NCBI GenBank assembly: GCA_028277195.1
Contig: JANQGS010000139.1
Span: 1-5,569 of the forward strand
Length of the DNA stretch: 5,569 nt
Source of the DNA: Candidatus Gastranaerophilales bacterium
Lineage (GTDB): Bacteria > Cyanobacteriota > Vampirovibrionia > Gastranaerophilales > UBA9971
Direction of reading: 5' to 3'
Under the pieces are notes generated by a model, which was given only the letters and a program-made list of their open reading frames with translations, had not been told where the DNA came from and searched no databases. The position numbers were made by a program, and so were the translations under genes. This document shows, in pieces, positions 1 to 4,584 of the stretch. Within the stretch, counting starts at the first letter, position 1. Every line of letters begins with the position of its first letter.

Positions 1-911
1 AACTCTTTATATTTTAAGAGCGTATTTTCAACGTTTTGCGTCTCATAATTCACGTCCGATGCCTGGTATTCTTTTTCAGCCTGTTTATAATTCTCCGCGG
101 ACATATCCGGCAACAGGTATACATTATGCACTATATAAGGTGTCAGGTATATAAACATACACATAATTCCCACCCATATCAGGAACTGCACCCCGCACAG
201 CTTGTGGATTTCCCGGTCGCTCTTTGCAAAAACCCCGAACGCTTCAAGTAAAGTCGGTTTTTCTTCCCGGACGTCTTTTTTTGCGGGCTTTTTATACTCC
301 TTGATGGTCAAAGACGTATATATAATCAATAATATAAGCGCTGCTGCCGACATAATATATTGCTGTTCAATACTCATAGGCACATTAAAAAACTTAAGCG
401 CCGGCGCTACGCCGAGAGCTATGACCGAACCGGCCCCAAAAGCAAAGTTAATGTAGCCGTTGGCAATAGCATGCTGCTTTGGATGAACATTATCAGGAAC
501 TAATGCCCTGTATGGCCCCTGTGAAACATTAACGCACGCGTCAATTACCCATATAGTCAAAGCGGCAATCAGCAGAGTGGGAGAAAACGGGAAAAACAGC
601 AGGGCCAGCGCGCCTAAAAACGCACCAACCAAAACAAAAGGCCTTCTCCTGCCTATTTTTGTCCAGGTCCTGTCTGATATAGCCCCGACTATTGGCTGGA
701 CCAAAAGCCCTGTTACCGGGCCCGCGCACCAGATTAAACCGAAAAGGAACGGGTCTGCCCCGAGAGGTTCAAGCACCCTGGAGGACAGGGCTATTTGCAT
801 ACTCCAGGCAAATTGTATGCCTATTATCCCTACGCACAGGTTAAAAAGCTGTAACGGGGACATCATGGGGAGTGCAAATTTTTCTTCTATTTTTTCCTGA
901 ACTGCTGCCAT
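1..911 (-). CDS. SLC45/sucrose-transporter-like MFS sugar permease (3' end outside window)
   Basis: Inner-membrane secondary transporter, probably a proton-coupled symporter for sucrose or a related glycoside. Reading from ATG at 911, 303 codons stay open to the window edge; the family usually has about 430-500 residues, so the C-terminal third is missing. Seven hydrophobic spans are visible at about residues 21-42, 54-75, 91-108, 111-129, 152-175, 185-203 and 239-262. The TM2-TM3 loop reads QPIVGAISDRTWTKIGRRRP (72-91), the MFS motif A in the form typical of plant SUT and SLC45 carriers. TM4 and its exit carry NVSQGPYRALVPD (128-140), also SUT-like. After TM7 there is an unusually polar stretch (266-303) with alternating charged residues. 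The gene follows the fructokinase by 10 bp. Family assignment is firm; substrate is inferred from the neighbouring kinase. A GPH-type glycoside symporter is the main alternative. Confidence 0.85.
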   Translation of the reverse strand, partial: MAAVQEKIEEKFALPMMSPLQLFNLCVGIIGIQFAWSMQIALSSRVLEPLGADPFLFGLIWCAGPVTGLLVQPIVGAISDRTWTKIGRRRPFVLVGAFLGALALLFFPFSPTLLIAALTIWVIDACVNVSQGPYRALVPDNVHPKQHAIANGYINFAFGAGSVIALGVAPALKFFNVPMSIEQQYIMSAAALILLIIYTSLTIKEYKKPAKKDVREEKPTLLEAFGVFAKSDREIHKLCGVQFLIWVGIMCMFIYLTPYIVHNVYLLPDMSAENYKQAEKEYQASDVNYETQNVENTLLKYKE

Positions 912-914
912 AAT

Positions 915-925
915 TTATTCCTTAT
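915..925 (-). promoter_or_regulatory. Shine-Dalgarno of the permease, overlapping the kinase stop codon
   Basis: On the minus strand the kinase ends TAAGGAATAAATTATG: the TAA stop (924-922) runs directly into AAGGA, which lies 7 nt before the permease ATG at 911. A terminating ribosome is therefore placed at the next start, which suggests translational coupling and one shared mRNA. This also supports the choice of 911 as the permease start. Confidence 0.7.
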
Positions 926-1896
926 AATTTAAGTGATAAAAACTCTTCCAATTCGGCTTTTGTGGGCAATGCGCTCATTGCGCCCGGTTTTGTCGTTGCC
1001 ATTGCGCCGATTGCGTTTGCCCGGGTTAAAATATCCTTTATTTTTTCTTTTGCAAGGTCTTTAATCCCGTTATCATAAATACCCGCGAGCAACCCTGCCA
1101 CAAAACCGTCCCCTGCCCCGGTCATTTCAATTGACTGGACTTTAAACGGTTCTACGTAACCGCTGTTATCTTTGTTTATATAAAATGAACCGCTATTACC
1201 CATTGTTATAACAAGCAATTCCAGGTCGTATTCATTGAAAACCTTTTGCGCGGCTGCCTCTATGTTATTTTCTATGCCTGAGATTAAATTAACCTCATCA
1301 TCGCTCAATTTTAAGATATCAACATAATTAATGGTCTGTTTTATAACGCTTACCGCCTCATCAACCGAACCCCACACGGCGGGCCTTAAGTTCGGGTCAT
1401 ACACCTTGATGTTATAGCCTTTTGTGTTTTCGAGAATTTTGCGGATGACCGTGCGGGTGTTATCGCAAGCCTGTATAAGTGAGCCAAAATATATAATCGG
1501 GGACTCTTTCAGGACATTTAAATCAATTTTTTCATATTCCAGCATGGTATCAGCGCACATAGACCTGCTGAACCCCTTAAATACCCTGTTTCCGTTTTCG
1601 TCGGTCAAAACATAGGCACACCTGGTGTTTGCGTTTTCAATTGTTTGGGAAAGGTCGACATCAACCCCTAAAGAGGTTAAATACTCTTTTAACCAGTCCC
1701 CGAAAATATCAGCGGCAAACCCGCCGATAAACCGCACCGGGTAATCCTGTTTTGCCAGCCCTACCGCTACGTTAGCCGGTGCTCCCCCGGGCAGTTTCAG
1801 AAATTCGTTTGCTTTATTCAGGTCAAGTGTCCTGTTAAGGCATGTCCAGTCAACAAGTACCTCGCCTATAATAGAAATAATGTTTTTGTTTCCCAT
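922..1896 (-). CDS. PfkB-family carbohydrate kinase, probable fructokinase
   Basis: Predicted cytoplasmic ATP-dependent kinase converting fructose to fructose 6-phosphate. It has 324 residues, the normal length for ScrK-type fructokinases. Substrate-side motifs in order are GEVLVDW (11-17), GGAPANVAVGLAK (37-49), FIGGFAADIFGDWL (56-69), DPNLRPAVW (167-175) and KLSDDEVNLISG (196-207). The nucleotide and catalytic region is TGAGDGFVAG (259-268) with the presumed base D263, followed by the C-terminal ANAIGAMATTKPGAMSALP segment. GGAPANVA and DPNLRPxxW are characteristic of fructokinases within PfkB. The usual DTTGAGD reads EMTGAGD here, a conservative change at the first residue. It is first in an apparent operon with the sugar permease. 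The start is preceded by only a weak ribosome-binding site, but residues 6-17 match the conserved family N-terminus, so ATG 1896 is likely right. A 2-keto-3-deoxygluconate or other sugar kinase is possible but less likely. Confidence 0.88.
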   Translation of the reverse strand: MGNKNIISIIGEVLVDWTCLNRTLDLNKANEFLKLPGGAPANVAVGLAKQDYPVRFIGGFAADIFGDWLKEYLTSLGVDVDLSQTIENANTRCAYVLTDENGNRVFKGFSRSMCADTMLEYEKIDLNVLKESPIIYFGSLIQACDNTRTVIRKILENTKGYNIKVYDPNLRPAVWGSVDEAVSVIKQTINYVDILKLSDDEVNLISGIENNIEAAAQKVFNEYDLELLVITMGNSGSFYINKDNSGYVEPFKVQSIEMTGAGDGFVAGLLAGIYDNGIKDLAKEKIKDILTRANAIGAMATTKPGAMSALPTKAELEEFLSLKL

Positions 1897-1911
1897 AAAA
1901 ACATTTTACTT

Positions 1912-1960
1912 ACTAAATATGAATATACAACAGATTTGTAACTAAACAACTAATCACTAA
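1912..1960. repeat. reiterated ACTAA pentamers in the divergent intergenic region
   Basis: ACTAA occurs on the plus strand at 1912-1916, 1941-1945, 1949-1953 and 1956-1960 (TTAGT on the kinase coding strand). The last three are 7-8 bp apart and overlap the candidate -35 box of the kinase. This could be a regulator-binding array or simply low-complexity sequence. Confidence 0.35.
1922..1949 (-). promoter_or_regulatory. candidate promoter of the fructokinase-permease operon
   Basis: On the minus strand TTGTTT (1949-1944) is followed after 16 bp by TATATT (1927-1922), resembling sigma-70 -35 and -10 boxes. Transcription would start near 1915, giving a leader of about 19 nt. In such AT-rich DNA, chance matches are common, so this is tentative. 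Confidence 0.3.
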
Positions 1961-1982
1961 CTATCGAAAATATTAACAAATA

Positions 1983-2034
1983 TTAATTAATTAGCCAAAA
2001 GCCTAAAATATTGTAAAATCAGGTTAATTAATTA
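1983..2034. repeat. two identical TTAATTAATTA motifs 41 bp apart
   Basis: The 11-mer TTAATTAATTA occurs at 1983-1993 and again at 2024-2034. Each contains the palindrome TTAATTAA. The 41-bp start-to-start distance is close to four helical turns, so both copies would face the same side of the DNA, and the pair flanks the candidate cyclase promoter. An operator pair is possible; AT-rich coincidence is not excluded. Confidence 0.4.
1991..2019 (+). promoter_or_regulatory. candidate promoter of the GGDEF gene
   Basis: TAAAAT (2014-2019) matches the -10 consensus at five of six positions. TTAGCC (1991-1996) lies 17 bp upstream but matches the -35 box at only three positions. Transcription would begin near 2026, which falls inside the second TTAATTAATTA copy. 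Confidence 0.3.
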
Positions 2035-2040
2035 CGCAAA

Positions 2041-3087
2041 ATGGGGGAAGAATTGCTTTTACAGGATAATTTCATGTCAGGCCTGATACGCGCCTTAAAA
2101 TTCAACCGCTTTTTAGCCCTGGTAATAGCCCTGAACCTGCTTTTTTATTCATCAGTTGCGGGGTGGGTCAGTGTTATTACCTACGCATCATTAACTGAAA
2201 TATTCATTAGAATCTGTCAAAACAGGGCTCTTAGCAGTAAAAAAGTATGTAATAATTTCCTCAGTTTGAATATTATATTAACTACAATATTTTTATTAAT
2301 GATAGCAGCTGTTTCCGGTAATAAGGACTTTATATTCCTCTGTGCAATCCCTGTATTCCAGGCAATATTATTCAAAAAACCCTTTCTGATGAACGGAATC
2401 ATAGGAGCAGCCAGCGCATGTGTATTTGCCGCAACCTTTTCCGTTCATCAGCTGATGTCTTTTATAACAGTAATAGGTCTTTTAACCTTTCTGGGCATAG
2501 CGCTCTCAAAAATTTTCAACCGCACTCACAGCAAGGCGGATTACCTGCACAGTATAGCCACAACCGATGCCCTGACAGGGCTGATAAACAGGAGGGAGTT
2601 TGACAGGCGTATAACAGAAGAGTTTTCACGGGCAAAACGGCATAAATCCCCTCTTAGCCTGGCCCTTTTTGATATAGACTTTTTCAAGAAAATCAATGAT
2701 ACTTACGGGCATAACACCGGGGATATTATTTTAAGGGAACTAGCAGGGTTAATATCCTCTAACACAAGAAGTTGCGATATTGCGGCACGCTACGGGGGCG
2801 AGGAATTTGCGCTCATTTTACCGGAAACTTCCCAGGTTAAGGCATATGAACTTATGGACAGGCTGAGGCAGATGGTTGAAAAGGAATTGTTCAATAAAAC
2901 CCGGCGGCCTATAAGGTTCACCATAAGCATAGGGGTGGCACAGCTTGATTTAACCGATAGCACACCAGTTGACCTGGTTGAGAGAACCGATAAGGCATTG
3001 TATAAAGCCAAGCAGGAAGGCCGAAACAGGGTAGAGAGAGCTCCTTTCGGGTTTCATTTTGTTACCCAGAAAAAAGAGGCTGTTTAG
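2041..3087 (+). CDS. membrane-anchored diguanylate cyclase (GGDEF domain)
   Basis: Makes cyclic di-GMP from two GTP, with the catalytic domain in the cytoplasm. The N-terminal half (about 22-158) is hydrophobic, with roughly five membrane spans and no sensor domain that I recognise. The GGDEF domain begins at TTDALTGLINRREF (174-187) and continues with FDIDFFKKIND (210-220), where D211 is the expected metal ligand. The active-site loop is GGEEF (252-256), an active variant. RSCD (243-246) sits exactly five residues before it and forms the RxxD product-inhibition site, so the enzyme should be both active and feedback-inhibited. TISIGVA (294-300) and DKALYKAKQEGRNRV (317-331) complete the domain. 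The coordinates are the longest form: ATG 2041 has no Shine-Dalgarno, while in-frame ATG 2074 (residue 12) has AGGA 7 nt upstream and may be the true start. It stands alone, divergent from the sugar operon. Confidence 0.92.
   Translation: MGEELLLQDNFMSGLIRALKFNRFLALVIALNLLFYSSVAGWVSVITYASLTEIFIRICQNRALSSKKVCNNFLSLNIILTTIFLLMIAAVSGNKDFIFLCAIPVFQAILFKKPFLMNGIIGAASACVFAATFSVHQLMSFITVIGLLTFLGIALSKIFNRTHSKADYLHSIATTDALTGLINRREFDRRITEEFSRAKRHKSPLSLALFDIDFFKKINDTYGHNTGDIILRELAGLISSNTRSCDIAARYGGEEFALILPETSQVKAYELMDRLRQMVEKELFNKTRRPIRFTISIGVAQLDLTDSTPVDLVERTDKALYKAKQEGRNRVERAPFGFHFVTQKKEAV
2063..2076 (+). promoter_or_regulatory. ribosome-binding site favouring an internal start of the GGDEF gene
   Basis: AGGA at 2063-2066 lies 7 nt before in-frame ATG 2074-2076. 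The upstream ATG at 2041 has only AT-rich sequence in the same position. Starting at 2074 would give MSGLIRALKF, a 337-residue protein with a short basic cytoplasmic lead into the first membrane span. Confidence 0.5.
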
Positions 3088-3848
3088 CCCACCCGGTCTA
3101 AAAATTGACGAATCGGGACTGCTTTCCATCCCATAGCGCCATGTTTGGCATCAGTATGTATTACCATTTCAGGGCTTACATTACCTGAAGCCTTTAATTC
3201 CCGAAAGTTTTGTTCTGCCATTTCTGCGGGGATCCTCTTATCCCCTCTGGAATGTAATATTAAAACAGGGGATTTTATTTTGGACATTTTTTCTATATTG
3301 TTAAATTCGCTCCGTAAAAGCATAGAGTTTAAAATTTTACCTCCAAGTCCTCTTTCTGCTACGTCACTCACGGATGTAAAAGTGCTGTCAAGGATTAAAG
3401 CCTTAAAAGGCTGCTTTGTTGCAAGTTCCGCAGCAGCCGCCCCTCCCAGAGAATAACCCCAGAGTATTATTTTACCGGCAGGAGTGTTTTTACTGTTTTT
3501 TAAAAATTCAACCGCACTTTGAGCATCTTCATAAATGCTTTCTTCCGAAGGATATGCCTGGGTGCTCTCTCCAAATCCCCTGTACTCTGCCAGTAAAAGC
3601 CCGTATCCTTCTTTTTTTAAAAACATCCCCGGCATTCTGTTCAGGTAAAAGGAAGCATTCCTGCGTACCCCATGAAGAAACATCATCGTTGGCATACCTG
3701 GTCGGGGCTTTCTATAATAACATTTTAGTATGCCGCCGCCGTTGTTTGTCGGAATAATAATATTTTTTATCCCGGAGCCGGGGGGAATCTGGCTCATTTC
3801 TCTGGAGGGCTGAAAAAAAATTTTTTCTTCTGCAACAGTTCTAATCAT
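3084..3848 (-). CDS. cytoplasmic alpha/beta hydrolase, BEM46/ABHD13-like
   Basis: Serine hydrolase of unknown substrate, 254 residues. The fold order is visible: an N-terminal KIFFQPSRE segment (9-17) and PTNNGGGILKCYYRKP (33-48), then LHG (58-60) forming the oxyanion region, YRGFGES (89-95), and the nucleophile elbow GYSLGG with S133. LHSRGDKRIP (198-207) supplies acid D203 and DAKHG (233-237) supplies H236, so the catalytic triad is complete. Relatives often have an N-terminal membrane anchor; here there is none, and an in-frame stop lies about ten codons upstream, so the protein is probably cytoplasmic. The start at 3848 lacks a clear Shine-Dalgarno but is kept because a later start at 3797 would remove the conserved FQPSRE stretch. 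Its stop overlaps that of the GGDEF gene by 4 bp. An esterase or peptidase role cannot be chosen from the sequence. Confidence 0.85.
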   Translation of the reverse strand: MIRTVAEEKIFFQPSREMSQIPPGSGIKNIIIPTNNGGGILKCYYRKPRPGMPTMMFLHGVRRNASFYLNRMPGMFLKKEGYGLLLAEYRGFGESTQAYPSEESIYEDAQSAVEFLKNSKNTPAGKIILWGYSLGGAAAAELATKQPFKALILDSTFTSVSDVAERGLGGKILNSMLLRSEFNNIEKMSKIKSPVLILHSRGDKRIPAEMAEQNFRELKASGNVSPEMVIHTDAKHGAMGWKAVPIRQFLDRVG

Positions 3849-3891
3849 TTCAATAATAAAAATTTCGCTGACAAATGGTTAAATCCGTCTG

Positions 3892-3922
3892 AAAACAAAA
3901 ATTTGCCTGATTTATGGGCAAA
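3892..3922 (-). terminator. probable intrinsic terminator of the M23 peptidase gene
   Basis: On the minus strand, 12 nt after the peptidase stop codon, TTTGCC (3922-3917) pairs with GGCAAA (3907-3902) around a 9-nt loop, followed at once by TTTTTGTTTT (3901-3892). The stem is short and only half GC, so termination may be partial. The placement suggests that the downstream hydrolase is transcribed mostly on its own. Confidence 0.55.
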
Positions 3923-3934
3923 AAGTAACAAAAA

Positions 3935-4486
3935 TTAATGTACTCGCGACATATACCTCTGCTTTTTCCTCATATAAACAACATAATCAAGATACCCCGG
4001 CAATTTATACAGGTAGTCAATCGGGTTTATGGGTTTTCCGTTAAAAATAACCTCAAAATGAAGGTGCGGGCCGGTTGACCTGCCGGTTGAGCCTACATAG
4101 CCTATGATTTGGCCTCTTCTGATATAATCGCCCCTTTTAACAAGGTTTTTTGAGTTATGGGCGTATTTTGTCTGTATCCTGGGGATTTTGGGGATGTCAG
4201 GGTAATTATGGTCTATTATTATACATTTTCCGTAACCCCCGTCCCAGCCGCTGAAAATTACCTTTCCCTCCTGCAGGGCATAGATGGGTGTCTTATATGA
4301 TGCGGCAATATCTATACCATTGTGGAACTTCCACCTCCTGGTAAACGGGTCAACCCTTGGCCCGAATGGGGATGATATACTGCCTTTTGCGGGTGCGGCC
4401 GCTTTGTGTTTAGTTTGGGATACAGATGGAGAAATACAAAAGAACAGTATTAAGAAAACAATTAAGATTTTATTTAAAATTTGCAT
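3935..4486 (-). CDS. secreted M23 (LytM) family peptidoglycan endopeptidase
   Basis: Zinc metallopeptidase predicted to cut peptide cross-links in cell-wall peptidoglycan outside the cytoplasm. A classic signal peptide occupies residues 1-23 (basic start, long hydrophobic core, SVS before Q24); C17 is not in a lipobox. The mature protein is essentially one LytM domain: SSPFGPRVDPFTRRWKFHNGIDIA (38-61) holds the HxxxD zinc ligands H55 and D59, YAH has H110, and GSTGRSTGPHLHFEV (132-146) holds H141 and H143 of the HxH motif. All expected zinc and catalytic residues are present, so it should be an active enzyme and not a degenerate EnvC/NlpD-type activator. At 183 residues it has no LysM, SH3 or coiled-coil part; a short basic tail (172-183) follows the domain. 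A small insertion lies before YAH (95-105). The start at 4486 is supported by the signal peptide, though the Shine-Dalgarno is weak. Divergent from glmS. Confidence 0.92.
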   Translation of the reverse strand: MQILNKILIVFLILFFCISPSVSQTKHKAAAPAKGSISSPFGPRVDPFTRRWKFHNGIDIAASYKTPIYALQEGKVIFSGWDGGYGKCIIIDHNYPDIPKIPRIQTKYAHNSKNLVKRGDYIRRGQIIGYVGSTGRSTGPHLHFEVIFNGKPINPIDYLYKLPGYLDYVVYMRKKQRYMSRVH

Positions 4487-4506
4487 ATATTCACAATCGG
4501 CAAACT

Positions 4507-4535
4507 TTTATAAATTCTTTATTTTAAAAAGTAAA
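4507..4535 (-). promoter_or_regulatory. candidate promoter of the M23 peptidase gene
   Basis: On the minus strand TTTACT (4535-4530; four of six matches to the -35 consensus) is separated by exactly 17 bp from TATAAA (4512-4507; five of six to the -10). Transcription would start near 4500, about 15 nt before the ATG. Confidence 0.4.
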
Positions 4536-4551
4536 ATTATTCTGGTATCCT
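4523..4551 (+). promoter_or_regulatory. candidate promoter of glmS
   Basis: TATCCT (4546-4551) is preceded by TGG, giving an extended -10 element. TTTAAA (4523-4528) is a fair -35 box at 17 bp. The start near 4558 would leave a leader of about 27 nt. It overlaps the divergent peptidase promoter candidate, so the two could interfere with each other. Confidence 0.3.
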
Positions 4552-4564
4552 AGTAAATAAAATT

Positions 4565-4578
4565 AAGGGAGATGGTGA
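4565..4578 (+). promoter_or_regulatory. ribosome-binding region of glmS
   Basis: AAGGGAGA (4565-4572) lies 12 nt before the glmS ATG, and GGTGA (4574-4578) lies 6 nt before it. The closer GGTGA has the better spacing, and the purine-rich stretch as a whole supports ATG 4585. The next codon is the catalytic cysteine TGC, which fixes the start independently. Confidence 0.6.
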
Positions 4579-4584
4579 ATTAAA

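Noticed and set aside
541..900. Open frames of 62 and 107 codons inside the permease region
   Set aside because: They are other frames of the permease, whose frame carries clear family motifs and membrane spans; these products show no motifs.
2790..3011. Antisense open frame in the GGDEF domain
   Set aside because: It lies fully inside the conserved catalytic domain and its translation matches no family that I recognise.
3145..3757. Plus-strand open frames of 103 and 113 codons across the hydrolase
   Set aside because: They are opposite-strand shadows of a gene with a complete catalytic triad and have no ribosome-binding site or recognisable domain.
4572..4583. Mini reading frame ATG GTG AAT TAA just before glmS
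   Set aside because: It is only three codons long and overlaps the ribosome-binding region, with no proper spacing from its own Shine-Dalgarno; most likely chance.
4487..4584. glmS ribozyme upstream of glmS
   Set aside because: The leader from the candidate promoter is about 27 nt and the whole gap is 98 bp of AT-rich DNA, too short for the ribozyme core; no matching pattern is visible.
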